From positions 3,038,001 through 3,102,000 of the forward strand of contig CP064999.1 in assembly GCA_016700115.1 (NCBI GenBank): a DNA stretch of 64,000 nt, given 5' to 3'. Position numbers and translations under genes: made by a program. The stretch is from Sphingobacteriales bacterium (lineage in GTDB: Bacteria; Bacteroidota; Bacteroidia; Chitinophagales; UBA2359). The notes under the pieces are model-generated. The model saw only the letters and a program-made list of their open reading frames with translations. It was not told where the DNA came from and made no database searches. Each line of letters starts with the position of its first letter. The stretch's first letter is position 1. This document shows positions 34,863 through 45,119 of the stretch, piece by piece.

Positions 34863-35819
34863 TTACTGTCTTGCAATTAAATAAATAGTATAGCCTATAA
34901 ACAAGGCAAATAGTATAGAAGCTTGCCAACGATCTAAAATATGACGTTTGCCAACAAACATAGTTCCAAAAAGAAGGATATTTCCAACGATAAAAATAAG
35001 GCAATCAATATTTAGTACAATGTTGTAATCTAAAGGTTGAATAACAGAACTTATGCCCAACACCAAAAATACATTAAAGATATTAGAGCCAACTACATTA
35101 CCAACTGCTATATCACTGCGTTTTTTAAAAGCGGCGACTGCAGAAGTTACCAATTCAGGAAGTGAAGTACCGGCAGCAACAATGGTAAGACCTATTAATT
35201 TTTCACTAACTCCCATTAAACGGGCGATATCAACAGCACTATCCACCACAAATTTTCCGCCTAAGATCAAAACTGCTAACCCTCCAATAGTGTAAATTAA
35301 AGACCTTTTTGAACTCATTACGTCTATTTTTTGAGTTAATGGTTCATCTGTTTGCATACTGAGGTAAGCATAATATAAAAAAGCCAGAAAAAACAATAAC
35401 AGCATAATGCCATCTGTTCTGTCTATTGTATTTGGTATGCGTTGATTTACAAAAACATCATTAGCTACCAACAAAAGCACTAATCCTGTCAATAAAGAAT
35501 AAGGCAATTCTCTCCAAATCGTACTCCTGTTAACAGAAAGCGGATAAATCATTCCTGCTAATCCTAGAATGACATAAGTGTTGAAATTGTTGCTGCCTAT
35601 GATATTTCCCAAAGCAATATCGCTGGAGCCACGGAAAGCAGCTAAAACGTTAACTACCAATTCGGGAGATGAAGTACCGAAAGCTACAATAGTAAGTCCA
35701 ATGACTAATTCTGAAATATTAAATTGCTTCGCCAAAGAAGAAGCTCCACTCACCAGCCAGTCTGCCCCTTTTACTAAAAATACAAATCCCAGAATCAATA
35801 TAAAAACGCTTAATATCAT
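34863..35819 (-). CDS. Calcium/sodium antiporter (CaCA, YrbG-like), paralog 1
   Basis: 318-residue inner-membrane exchanger with two inverted repeats, each bearing the ion-binding alpha motif: VAFGTSSPELVVNVLAAFRG with GNIIGSNNFN, and VAAGTSLPELVTSAVAAF with GNVVGSNIFN. About ten membrane helices. It is a tandem paralog of the gene at 35902-36867, with which it shares most of its sequence, so the pair arose by duplication. The first half has GSNNFN where the paralog has GSNIFN, a small change beside the conserved motif. Confidence 0.92.
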   Translation of the reverse strand: MILSVFILILGFVFLVKGADWLVSGASSLAKQFNISELVIGLTIVAFGTSSPELVVNVLAAFRGSSDIALGNIIGSNNFNTYVILGLAGMIYPLSVNRSTIWRELPYSLLTGLVLLLVANDVFVNQRIPNTIDRTDGIMLLLFFLAFLYYAYLSMQTDEPLTQKIDVMSSKRSLIYTIGGLAVLILGGKFVVDSAVDIARLMGVSEKLIGLTIVAAGTSLPELVTSAVAAFKKRSDIAVGNVVGSNIFNVFLVLGISSVIQPLDYNIVLNIDCLIFIVGNILLFGTMFVGKRHILDRWQASILFALFIGYTIYLIARQ

Positions 35820-35901
35820 GAGATTAGATCTATCTAAAATTTATGCAAATTAAACAAATTCTCTTTAACGGAGTTAATTTGTATTGTAATGAAAAACCTG
35901 A

Positions 35902-36867
35902 TCAACTTTTATAAATCAGGAAGGCAGTATAAAACACAAAAACGATTATAAGTGTTAGTGCTGCCCATCTTTCCAATAAATGTTTTTTTCCGATAAACAT
36001 AGCGCTAAACAGCAATAATGTCCCAACAATAAATAATAAAATGTCGGTGTTAAACGAAATATTATATTGAATTGGGCTAATCACAGCACTGCTGCCTAAA
36101 ACAAAAAAGACATTAAAAATGTTAGAACCAACAACATTACCAATCGCAATTTCGCTCCTTTTTCTATAGGCAGCAACTGCAGAAGTAGCCAATTCGGGCA
36201 ATGAAGTACCTGCGGCAACGATGGTTAATCCGATTAGTTTTTCGCTGATTTGCAAGTTGACTGCAATGTCAATAGCATTATCCACCACCAATTTTCCTCC
36301 AAAAATTAAAAGCCCCAATCCAATTACCGTCAATCCTCCGGATTTTATTCCACTCATCACTTTTATCTCTTCTTCTTCTGTTGTGTTTGGGTCTTCTGTT
36401 TGGATACTAAGATAAGCATAATACAAAAAAGCTACGAAAAAGAGCAACAACATAATACCATCTGTTCGGTCTATTCGGTTATCCGATACTCCATCTATAA
36501 ACACATCATTGGCCATTAGCAAAACTACTAAAGCAGCAAACAATGAATAAGGAATTTCGCGCCAAACCGTATTTCTATGGACAGTGATTGGGTAAATCAG
36601 CCCGGCAATGCCGAGAATAAAAAATAGGTTAAAAATGTTACTGCCTATTATGTTTCCTAAAGCGATATCGTTAGCACCTTTGAATGAGGCCAAGACATTA
36701 ACAACAAGTTCGGGGGCTGATGTGCCAAATGCAACAATAGTAAGTCCAATGACTAATTCTGAAATGTTAAACCTTTTTGCCAAAGAAGAGGCACCGGTTA
36801 CTAACCAATCTGCTCCTTTTATTAACAACAAAAATCCTGCAATCAACAAAAGGATACTAAATAGCAT
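35902..36867 (-). CDS. Calcium/sodium antiporter (CaCA, YrbG-like), paralog 2
   Basis: 321-residue exchanger with the same two alpha repeats (VAFGTSAPELVVNVLASF and VAAGTSLPELATSAVAAY, each followed by GNxxGSNIFN). The central cytoplasmic loop is acidic (TEDPNTTEEEEIKVMSG) and differs most from its neighbour. The 82-bp gap to paralog 1 suggests co-transcription from upstream of this gene. It probably extrudes Ca2+ against Na+ or H+. Confidence 0.92.
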   Translation of the reverse strand: MLFSILLLIAGFLLLIKGADWLVTGASSLAKRFNISELVIGLTIVAFGTSAPELVVNVLASFKGANDIALGNIIGSNIFNLFFILGIAGLIYPITVHRNTVWREIPYSLFAALVVLLMANDVFIDGVSDNRIDRTDGIMLLLFFVAFLYYAYLSIQTEDPNTTEEEEIKVMSGIKSGGLTVIGLGLLIFGGKLVVDNAIDIAVNLQISEKLIGLTIVAAGTSLPELATSAVAAYRKRSEIAIGNVVGSNIFNVFFVLGSSAVISPIQYNISFNTDILLFIVGTLLLFSAMFIGKKHLLERWAALTLIIVFVFYTAFLIYKS

Positions 36868-37102
36868 ATAGTGAGCATTTTGTAGTAATAGATGACGATG
36901 AACAACTTGAATTCGGTATTAACAAAAAACAAGAATGTTCAATCTTTAGTTTGACCAAAATAAATGAAAGTAAAACTTTCAAAAGAAGGGAGTTAAAAAG
37001 TGCCTTGCCATTATAGTTTTTATGATGATTTGGAAATTTTTGGACAAATAAAATCCTCTATGCCTTAAGGCATTTATGAAATATATTGGAAATTGGTTAG
37101 GG

Positions 37103-38791
37103 CTATCTGGCAAAAGAAATCGCCCGTTTCTCACGGATAACAGTAACCTTGATTTGTCCGGGATACTGCATTTCGGTTTGGATTTTTTGTGAGATGATGA
37201 ATGAAAGTTCATCGGCACGTTCATCCGCTACCTTTTCACTTTCTACAATTACCCGTAATTCTCTTCCAGCCTGAATAGCATACGCTTTATCAACCCCTTC
37301 ATAAGACATGGCTAATTGTTCAAGTTCGTTGATGCGTTTCAGATAGGTTTCTAAAATTTCTCTTCTTGCACCCGGACGAGCACCTGATATAGCGTCGCAA
37401 GCCTGAATAATCGGAGAAATCAGATAAGACATTTCAATTTCATCGTGGTGAGCACCTATTGCATTGACAATAGCGGGATGCTCTTTATGTTTTTCGGCTA
37501 TTTTCATGCCCAATAAAGCGTGAGAAAGTTCAGTTTCTTCTTCGGGAACTTTTCCGATATCATGCAAAAGTCCGGCACGTTTGGCGAGTTTAATATTGTT
37601 AGCACCTAAACCGAGTTCTGCTGCCATGATTCCACAAAGTTTGGCGGTTTCGATGGAGTGCTGCAATAAATTTTGCCCATAAGAAGAACGATAACGCATA
37701 CGTCCAACTGCCCGAATTAGTTCCGGATGAAGACCGTGAATATTCAGGTCAATTACGGTTCTTTCACCGATTTCAATTATTTGTTGTTCTAATTGTTTTC
37801 TTGTTTTTGCAACAACTTCTTCAATACGGGCAGGGTGAATGCGACCATCAGCAACTAATCTTTGTAAAGACAAACGCGCAATTTCGCGTCTGACAGGATC
37901 ATAACCGGAAATAACAATAGCTTCGGGAGTATCGTCCACAATGATTTCAACGCCGGTGGCTGCTTCTAAAGCTCTGATATTCCTGCCTTCCCGCCCGATA
38001 ATCTGACCTTTTATATCGTCAGATTCGAGATTAAAAACCGAAACCGTATTTTCAATAGTATGCTCTGCAGCAGTTCGTTGTATTGTTTGAATGATGATTT
38101 TTTTTGCCTCTTTATTTGCCTTTAGTTTCGCTTCTTCCACAATGTCTTTTACGAATGCCATTGCTTCGGTTTCGGCTTTTTGTTTCATTGCATTTACGAG
38201 TTGTTGTTTAGCTTCTTCGGCGCTTAATCCGGCAATAGCTTCAATTTTGCGCGCATAATCGGTTTCCAATTTTATGGTTTGTTCAGCTAATTCTCCAATT
38301 TTAGCTTGAATCATTTCGCTTTCCCGATCCAACTCCTGTTTTTTAAGATGGACAGTTTCTAACTGTTTTTGCAGGCTTTCTTTAACTTTCTGAACTTCAT
38401 CGTTGTTTTGTTTGATTTCATCCAATTTCTTTTTCAAGTCTTCGGCATTTTTGTTCAGTTCGTCTTCAGTAGCTTTTATTTGATCTAATCTTTGTTTGAA
38501 ACTGCTTTCTTTTTGCTTTAACCTGTTTTCGGCCTCTTCTACTTTTTTCTTGTTGTTGGCAACATGTCTGTCCGATTCAGTTCTTATTAGTTGAGCTTTT
38601 TCTTTAGCTCTTATCAGATAAGCCTTTTTTTGTTCTTCTCCTTCATCGGCTGCTTTTAAAAGAATCCGGCGGGATTCGGCTTCTGTATTTGTCATGAGTT
38701 CTTTGGCGGCAATAGAAGCTAACTTTTTCCCTGTATAAAATCCAATGCCTCCTCCGAGTATTGCTAAAATTACAAAGGTTAATATTTCCAT
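37103..38791 (-). CDS. rny: Ribonuclease Y
   Basis: Membrane-anchored endoribonuclease that starts mRNA decay. 562 residues: an N-terminal membrane helix (EILTFVILAILGGGIGFYTG), a long coiled coil (about 35-220), a KH domain (GQIIGREGRNIRALEAATGVEIIVDDTP) and an HD domain whose metal motif is LLHDIGK. The C-terminal end GQIKVTVIREKRAISFAR is typical. The gene lies downstream of zapA with a 220-bp gap that may hold a structured RNA. Confidence 0.96.
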   Translation of the reverse strand: MEILTFVILAILGGGIGFYTGKKLASIAAKELMTNTEAESRRILLKAADEGEEQKKAYLIRAKEKAQLIRTESDRHVANNKKKVEEAENRLKQKESSFKQRLDQIKATEDELNKNAEDLKKKLDEIKQNNDEVQKVKESLQKQLETVHLKKQELDRESEMIQAKIGELAEQTIKLETDYARKIEAIAGLSAEEAKQQLVNAMKQKAETEAMAFVKDIVEEAKLKANKEAKKIIIQTIQRTAAEHTIENTVSVFNLESDDIKGQIIGREGRNIRALEAATGVEIIVDDTPEAIVISGYDPVRREIARLSLQRLVADGRIHPARIEEVVAKTRKQLEQQIIEIGERTVIDLNIHGLHPELIRAVGRMRYRSSYGQNLLQHSIETAKLCGIMAAELGLGANNIKLAKRAGLLHDIGKVPEEETELSHALLGMKIAEKHKEHPAIVNAIGAHHDEIEMSYLISPIIQACDAISGARPGARREILETYLKRINELEQLAMSYEGVDKAYAIQAGRELRVIVESEKVADERADELSFIISQKIQTEMQYPGQIKVTVIREKRAISFAR

Positions 38792-38884
38792 AAAGGTGTT
38801 TGTTTTGTGAATGGTAATGTAATATATATATGAATGTGGTTTTTTTAAAATAAATTCCTTTTAACAAAATTGTAACGGTTAACT

Positions 38885-39005
38885 ATTCATTCGAAGCATT
38901 AACCTTTCAACTCGCTTCATAAGTTGAGGCAAGCGCGAAAATTGAAAACTGCGGATTGTAATGATGGTTTCTAAAAAGAAACCTGAAAGGAGAGGAGGGA
39001 GGCGG
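38885..39005 (-). ncRNA. Candidate structured RNA between zapA and rny (possible 6S RNA)
   Basis: The gap holds a GC-richer stretch with a perfect hairpin (38966-38972 with 38977-38983, 4-nt loop) and two further inverted pairs read from the minus strand (CAACT...AGTTG; GGTTAA...TTAACC). From memory, 6S RNA is often found between zapA and rny in Bacteroidota. I cannot confirm the characteristic 6S bubble by eye. The ends given are approximate. Confidence 0.3.
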
Positions 39006-39014
39006 AATAATTTT

Positions 39015-39317
39015 TTAACCTTTCGACATGAAATCGGAAAGAATTTCTTCCAACTCTGTCAATTTACTGCCTACGTCTAAAATTTCCTGTTCTGCATGGT
39101 CTTGTTTTTCAAGCAATTCCACGCATATTAGAAGTGCGGCCATTGCCAAGTAATCAAATTTATCTTTAGCGCCGTATGCTTCCTGCAATTCCCGCATACG
39201 ATGTTTAATTACTTTGGCCGCCTGAACTACTCTGTTCTCATCCTGAGGGAGTACTTTCAGTTTATAGGTTCGATCGGCAATAATCACTTTTATGTCCTTT
39301 TCGCTCGTGTGCTCCAT
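39015..39317 (-). CDS. zapA: Cell division protein ZapA
   Basis: 100-residue FtsZ-associated protein that bundles division-ring filaments. The N-terminal beta-rich head (DIKVIIADRTYKLKV) is followed by a coiled-coil tail (ICVELLEKQDHAEQEILDVGSKLTELEEIL). Start ATG 39317 (MEHTSEKDIKV) is preferred over 39362, whose extra 15 residues are not family-like. It forms a cluster with the upstream coiled-coil gene and rny. Confidence 0.9.
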   Translation of the reverse strand: MEHTSEKDIKVIIADRTYKLKVLPQDENRVVQAAKVIKHRMRELQEAYGAKDKFDYLAMAALLICVELLEKQDHAEQEILDVGSKLTELEEILSDFMSKG

Positions 39318-39375
39318 TGTTAAAGTATAGTTGTAGCTGATATTTCGGAAAAAAACATCCAAATACCCCGCTAAA

Positions 39376-39675
39376 TTAAGTGTCCAAAGTATTTAAACAC
39401 TTATCTACTTCTTTAATTACATCATTAATAGCTGCTTTCAAATGTTCGCGTTTGCGCTTGGAGTTTATGGTTTCTACTTCTATTTCGGGATTCCCCAATT
39501 GCGCAATTTGCTGTTGTAAATGCTGTATCGTTTTTTTTTGCTCTTCTAATTGTTTAGTTAAATGATTCCTTTCGTCGCTTAGAAGTAAGAAGGCTTGTTC
39601 CAACTGAATGTAATCTTCCAGCATGGCGGTCATTTGTGAAATGATTTTATCAATCTGTTGGTGCAGCCTTTGCAT
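39376..39675 (-). CDS. Small coiled-coil protein, ZapB-like by position
   Basis: 99 residues, almost all coiled coil (LEDYIQLEQAFLLLSDERNHL, LEEQKKTIQHLQQQIAQL), with a charged C-terminus. It sits directly upstream of zapA, 58 bp apart. A division role similar to ZapB is an inference from size, coiled coil and neighbourhood, and there is no sequence proof. IS copy 2 is inserted about 110 bp upstream, separating it from pheT. Confidence 0.72.
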   Translation of the reverse strand: MQRLHQQIDKIISQMTAMLEDYIQLEQAFLLLSDERNHLTKQLEEQKKTIQHLQQQIAQLGNPEIEVETINSKRKREHLKAAINDVIKEVDKCLNTLDT

Positions 39676-39781
39676 ATTACCTCTAATCTAAGAATATGTT
39701 TCTTAGCTCGTAAAGATAATTCAATTTGTTTAAATAAAGTTAGGCATCATTTAACTTTTGAATAAAAATTTCTTTAATCGT

Positions 39782-41266
39782 CAACAAGGCTGCCACAAAT
39801 ATAAGATAAGACGGTCGTGTTTTTTCTTCTATATTATAGATATTTAAGCGACATTGACCAAATCTGTTGGCATAAACCCGTCTGCGAATTGAGTATTAAA
39901 AATTGAATCGGGCGATTTTCGTACCAATTTAATAACTGTTTTGACCGTAAAACGCGTATTACAGAGTATTTTGAGGTCTAAAATGCTAAAGTTAGGGTTA
40001 TTGTATTTAACCTGATATTGTGCCTGCAAAATTTTAGCCGTCAAGGTAGCGGTAAAGCATAGATTAACAAAATTGGTCAGATTTTTCGAGGTGTAGTTTT
40101 GAAATCGGATAGTCCGAAAAATTGTTTGCATCCGAAAGTCAAACTCAATCTGAAAACGCAAACTATAATAATCTATCATAGTTTGCCAGTCGAGGTTAGG
40201 GTCGGTGGTGCAAAATTTAGAGAAGGCTACTTTTTGGGTTTTCAAATTGGTTATTTTTACTATCCCCACATTTAACAGGTTTTTGCTTAAGGATTTGTTG
40301 TAACAGGGCAGTTGCCATATCTGAGTAAGGAGACCATTTTCGGTTTTGGTGTCTTTCAGTTCTTGGTTATCAAGGTTGTTCAAATCTACTTTTTCTCCGT
40401 ATTTTTGGGTCTTCCCCGATGTTTTGGGGCTACTGGGTCTGAGTAGGCATAGACGAGGGCGGCATTTACAGGCAAACGGGTAATCAGGTGAAGTCCGGTC
40501 TTTGTTACCGCAGAGAAATAATCTGCCGAGGCATAAGCACAGTCTGCTACCATATAGGTCAGGTTGATGCCCGGTAAGCACGAAAGCAACTTGTTTAACA
40601 AGGCGGTGAATGCCCGAAAGGATGCCGTAGGATTGGGCTGCTTGGGTCGGTTTTTGCTGCCTTGCTTCCTGCCACGAACCAAACATCTGCCTTCGGCACT
40701 GCGCGCTTGCCAGCTAATGCCTTCTTTTTCTGTTCCGCTATCCGCTTCCTGTCCCCTCTGTCTGTACGACTTGCTCTACCACCATCGGATATGATTTCCG
40801 TTTCCCCACAGCTATCAGAGAAGCACAAAAAAACAAATCCCGAATATGGGGCATTTCTGAATCTTGCTCAAAAACTTCGACAAACCATAGGTCTTGTCCC
40901 GACTTTTCCCTTCTACCACTTCGTCTATGGCTATAATATAATTCTCCTCCGGTTGATACACCCACTTCAAAAACAACTTCATACGAATGCGCTCCCACAG
41001 GTAGTCCTCTGACATAAAACGAAACCAAGTGCGAACAGAGTAGTTACTATAGCGGCATAAACTCCGTACACTTACTCCATATCGAATACACATAAAACAG
41101 TACAGAAAATCCCTTAATTGTAATATCTTTGCTACTGACAGGATGTCTTTATATAACTCTAAAGGCAGAATGTTGGGAGGCATATACTTTGATTTTGGGT
41201 TTGCAATTCGCAAAATTACAAAGATATCGCCTCCCTTCTTTTTTTTAATGTGTGGCAGCCATGTTG
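39782..41266 (-). mobile_element. IS4-family insertion sequence, copy 2
   Basis: 1485 bp, with the same inverted ends as copy 1 (CAACAAGGCTGCCACA at the left, TGTGGCAGCCATGTTG at the right). It is flanked by the 5-bp direct repeat ATCGT (39777-39781 and 41267-41271). It inserted between pheT and the ZapB-like gene. It differs from copy 1 by nine single-base indels and about three substitutions; the net 5-bp difference equals the difference in element length. Confidence 0.9.
39844..41183 (-). pseudogene. IS4-family transposase, frameshifted (copy 2)
   Basis: The same transposase as copy 1, starting MPPNILPLELYKD at 41183 and ending in MPTDLVNVA. This copy keeps frame through EGKSRDKTYGLSKF and through CLPGINLTYMVADCAYASADYF, where copy 1 is broken. 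It shifts frame in the KRAVPKADVW region (near 40700) and loses a G and a C near 40130, just at the third catalytic acidic motif. Some of these indels lie in homopolymers. Confidence 0.8.
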
Positions 41267-41365
41267 ATCGTCCTAACATTTATCATTGCAAACCTTAAGT
41301 AGTTTGAACAATGAAAAATTTTTGAATTGATTACTTAAACAGATGATCGCTTTTACAATCAGGAA

Positions 41366-43825
41366 CTATCGCAATTCTGCTTGAAGTTGTTGTTTGCAGG
41401 TATCCGTAATCCGCATCATTACACGTTCAATTTCTTTATCGGTCAGCGTTTTTTCGCTATCCTGCAAAATGAAACTCACCGCGTAAGATTTTTTATTTTT
41501 TCCTAATTTGGATTCATCTTCATACACATCAAACAGGTTGACCGACTGAAGCAGATTGCCTGCACTTTTTACAGCAATATCGGCAATTTGTGAAAAACTG
41601 ACAGATTCGTCCAACAACAAGGCCAAATCCCGTCTAACATTGGGATATTTTGGAATTACAGTGAAGCCGGTTTTTATTTGTTTTAAGGCCCAAATCAGGT
41701 TTTCCCAATTCAGGTTTGCAAAATATACCGGGTTCTTTACCTCAAACAACTGCAACTTGGATTTTTTTACCTTGCCTGTTTCTGCCAGCAATCGTTTTCG
41801 ATAAAAATATTGTAAAGTATATTCAAATGCGGTGTTTTCATTTGAAGGAATTACCAATTGAACCGGAGTAATTCCGAAACGTTCTAAAATTTTATCGGTT
41901 ATTTCTTTAAGGTCGTAAAAGTTAACCTCGCGTTGTTTGCTGCGCCAGATTTCGTTTTGTTGATTGCCGGTTAAAAATATTGATAAATGAGATGACTCAA
42001 TATAGTTTTGGGTTGGATGATTGCCCTGAGTTTCTGATTGTACGTAATGGTAGGTATGACCAAATTCAAAGAACCTCAAATCCGTATTTTTATGATTTTG
42101 ATTGTGTGCAATCACTTCAAGGCCCGAATAAAGCATGTTCTTGCGCATAATATTGTAATTTGCATTTACGCTGCTTAAAAGACGGACTAATCCAACCTGT
42201 TCGTTTTCGGAATAATAGTTGATATTGGTGATTGATGCGGTCATGATTTCGTTAAGACCTAAACCTGTTAAAAGATTTGCAGTAACATTTTTGACAGCCT
42301 GCACATCGGGTTTTTGGGTATAAGCAATCGCTGAGGTTATTGTATTGGTAAATGGAATATTATTGAGGCCATAAATTCTGATCACCTCTTCTATTAAATC
42401 TGCTTCTCGATGCACATCTACCTTATTCGTTGGTACTGCAACTTTTAGCGATTCCTGTGTTTCATCTAATATTTCCATTTCCAAAGCGGACAAAATTGCT
42501 TTAACCTTTACGGGGGGAATACTGATGCCCAACAATTTTTTCAAATGGGCATAAGTCAGTGTTATCGTTAGTTTTTCGACAGGATTGGGATAAATATCGG
42601 TGATTTCTGATGAAATCTGCCCTCCTGCAACTTCTTTGATAACCAAAGCAGCCCTTTTTAAAGCATATACAGCAAGATTTGGATCTACCCCTTTTTCGAA
42701 ACGAGTAGCAGCATCCGTGCGAAGATTATGGCGATTGGAACTTCGCCGGATATATTGCGGATGAAAACAAGCGCTTTCCAAAAAAATATGTTTGGTTTTT
42801 TCGGTAACTCCCGAAGTAATGCCTCCAAATACTCCTGCAATACACAATCCCTGATTATTGCCGTTACATATCATCAGATCTTCAGCGTCAAGGGTTCGTT
42901 CTACTTCGTCTAAGGTTTTAAAGCGGGTACCTGCGGAAAGATTTTTAACAACAATTTTACCTCCTTCAATTTGATCGGCATCAAAAGCATGAAGAGGTTG
43001 CCCCAAATCATGGAGCACAAAATTGGTAGCATCAACTACATTGTTAATCGGACGGATACCAATGGCTTTCAAACAGTCTTTTAGCCAATCAGGAGATTCT
43101 TTTATGGTTACATTGCTAATAGTTAACCCGGCATAACGAAGACAGGCTTCTGTATTTTCAACCGCTACAGGAATTGTCAAGTTATGGTTGTCAACATGAA
43201 ACGATTCCACAGAAGGTATTTTGGTTTTAATCTCATATCCATGATTGATAGCAAGTGCTGCGGCAAGATCTTTTGCTACACCGATATGACATCCTGCATC
43301 AGAACGATTTGGAGTTAAACCAATTTCGAAAACATAGTCTTCGGTAAGATTTAAGGCTGTTTTGGCGGGCAAACCTATTTCAGTTTCCGGCGATAATATC
43401 AAAATGCCATCGTGGTTATGGCTTAACCCGATTTCATCTTCCGCACAAATCATCCCTTCTGATGTTTCTCCCCGTATCTTTGATTTTTTAATTACAAATG
43501 GTTCTCCTTCAACAGGATAAAGCATGGTGCCGACTGTTGCAACCACAACCTTTTGACCGGCGGCTACATTTGGTGCTCCGCAAACTATTTGCAAGGGTTC
43601 GCCTGATCCAATATCCACGGTTGTAAGGGTGAGTTTATCAGCATTTGGGTGCTTTTCTGCACTGAGAACTAAACCAACCACTAACCCTTCTAACCCACCT
43701 GTAACAGTTTCTATTTTTTCGATGCCTTCTACTTCTAATCCGGTACCGGTTAATATTTCCCCTACTTTTTGTACAGGCAAATCAATTGGGAGGTATGCTT
43801 TTAACCAGTTGTAGGATATCTTCAT
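41366..43825 (-). CDS. pheT: Phenylalanine--tRNA ligase beta subunit
   Basis: 819 residues, normal length. The N-terminal tRNA-binding (EMAP-like) domain (LVVGLVLSAEKHPNADKLTLTTVDIG) is followed by the B3/B4 editing domain, the B5 domain, a synthetase-like core (RRDLALLLDESVSF) and a C-terminal anticodon-binding ferredoxin fold (SVNLFDVYEDESKLGKNKKSYAVSFILQD). It charges tRNA-Phe with the alpha subunit encoded elsewhere. Its usual downstream neighbours, the ZapB-like gene, zapA and rny, are present but separated by IS copy 2. Confidence 0.96.
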   Translation of the reverse strand: MKISYNWLKAYLPIDLPVQKVGEILTGTGLEVEGIEKIETVTGGLEGLVVGLVLSAEKHPNADKLTLTTVDIGSGEPLQIVCGAPNVAAGQKVVVATVGTMLYPVEGEPFVIKKSKIRGETSEGMICAEDEIGLSHNHDGILILSPETEIGLPAKTALNLTEDYVFEIGLTPNRSDAGCHIGVAKDLAAALAINHGYEIKTKIPSVESFHVDNHNLTIPVAVENTEACLRYAGLTISNVTIKESPDWLKDCLKAIGIRPINNVVDATNFVLHDLGQPLHAFDADQIEGGKIVVKNLSAGTRFKTLDEVERTLDAEDLMICNGNNQGLCIAGVFGGITSGVTEKTKHIFLESACFHPQYIRRSSNRHNLRTDAATRFEKGVDPNLAVYALKRAALVIKEVAGGQISSEITDIYPNPVEKLTITLTYAHLKKLLGISIPPVKVKAILSALEMEILDETQESLKVAVPTNKVDVHREADLIEEVIRIYGLNNIPFTNTITSAIAYTQKPDVQAVKNVTANLLTGLGLNEIMTASITNINYYSENEQVGLVRLLSSVNANYNIMRKNMLYSGLEVIAHNQNHKNTDLRFFEFGHTYHYVQSETQGNHPTQNYIESSHLSIFLTGNQQNEIWRSKQREVNFYDLKEITDKILERFGITPVQLVIPSNENTAFEYTLQYFYRKRLLAETGKVKKSKLQLFEVKNPVYFANLNWENLIWALKQIKTGFTVIPKYPNVRRDLALLLDESVSFSQIADIAVKSAGNLLQSVNLFDVYEDESKLGKNKKSYAVSFILQDSEKTLTDKEIERVMMRITDTCKQQLQAELR

Positions 43826-43955
43826 AATTGTTTATTTTTTTGAGGATATTTTTTAAACGGGCGTAAAGATAGCTAAAAGCCATAGATTTTGAATATGGTC
43901 ATGCTTTGCCTGATGAATGTGATAATCGCAGTTTTCATTTTTAAATGGACTAACT

Positions 43956-45119
43956 TTGCTACATTATTTTCATCTTGTCGAATATCGGGGCTTGCTTTAT
44001 ATTTTTGGTTTTTTGTTAGTCTTACCGGCTTTAATCAGGTTTTGCTATTGTATTTTTTTTCTGTTTCCTTTGTTGCGAAAGGCCGGGAAACAATCAGTCA
44101 TAAATCAGCATAATAAAGAGGTTACTCCTGTTCCAATATCGGTTTTAATTTGTGCCAGAAACGAAGCTTCGAATTTAAAACAATATCTGCCGAAGGTTTT
44201 GATGCAGCAGTATCCCCTTTTTGAAGTTGTGGTCGTCAATGATGCATCTGAGGATGATACCATCGAAGTCTTGAATGAACTGAAGAATAAGCACCATCAA
44301 CTAAAGGTGGTTTCAATCAGTCCTTCTGAAAAAAAAGGAGCAGGGAAACGACAAGCCTTGCAAAAAGCGATTGAAACGGCCAGTTATCCATACTTTCTTT
44401 TGACCGATGCAGATTGTTTTCCGGCAAGTCCATTGTGGATAGAACGGATGTCTGCTCATTTTCACCTTGGTAAACAGATAGTTCTGGGTTATGGGCCCTA
44501 TATTGAAGGAAAGGGATTCCTCAATAAATTAGTAAGTTATGAAACACTACATACTGCATTGCGGTACTTTTCATTTGCTAATGCAGGAATACCTTATATG
44601 GGAGTTGGCCGCAATCTTGGTTATACAAGACAATTGTTCGAATCTGCAGGCGGTTTTAAAGAACAAATGCATTTGGTTTCGGGAGATGATGATTTATTGG
44701 TCAATAAGGCGGCCACCCGTGACAATACAGCTATTGAAATACATGGTGATGCTTTTTGTTATTCGCAAGCGCTTTCCGGATGGAAGGAATGGTACAGGCA
44801 AAAAGCACGACATTTAGGAGTTGGCAAATATTATTCGTTTCGTCATATCCTGGTTTTGGGGTGTTTTACCTTATCGGATTTTTTGTTTTATGGTATGATA
44901 ATTGCGTTGTTTTTTATTTCAAAAACACCTTTACTTTTAACTGCCCTCTTATTAGTTTCAATGATTTTGCAGTTTGTATTTTATTATTGGGCAACCCGTT
45001 TATTTAAGGTAAAGGGTATTACCGCGTTAATTCCGGTGTTTGACCTTCTTTTTCCTGTTTACTATATAGTGTTTGCTCCTTTTATGCTAACTGCAAAAAA
45101 GATTTCATGGAAACGATAA
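43956..45119 (+). CDS. Membrane-associated glycosyltransferase family 2
   Basis: About 387 residues. An N-terminal membrane helix (LLYIFGFLLVLPALIRFCYC) precedes a GT-A domain: VPISVLICARNEASNLKQYLP, VVVNDASEDDT, LLTDADCFP (DxD-type) and VSGDDDLLVNKA. Two to three C-terminal helices follow. The start is unclear: the frame has only TTG codons (43956 or 43992) before the domain, and the first overlaps a TAACTTTG promoter-like box at 43951-43958, so 43992 may be correct. The last 13 bases overlap the sigma-factor gene. Confidence 0.85.
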   Translation: MLHYFHLVEYRGLLYIFGFLLVLPALIRFCYCIFFLFPLLRKAGKQSVINQHNKEVTPVPISVLICARNEASNLKQYLPKVLMQQYPLFEVVVVNDASEDDTIEVLNELKNKHHQLKVVSISPSEKKGAGKRQALQKAIETASYPYFLLTDADCFPASPLWIERMSAHFHLGKQIVLGYGPYIEGKGFLNKLVSYETLHTALRYFSFANAGIPYMGVGRNLGYTRQLFESAGGFKEQMHLVSGDDDLLVNKAATRDNTAIEIHGDAFCYSQALSGWKEWYRQKARHLGVGKYYSFRHILVLGCFTLSDFLFYGMIIALFFISKTPLLLTALLLVSMILQFVFYYWATRLFKVKGITALIPVFDLLFPVYYIVFAPFMLTAKKISWKR

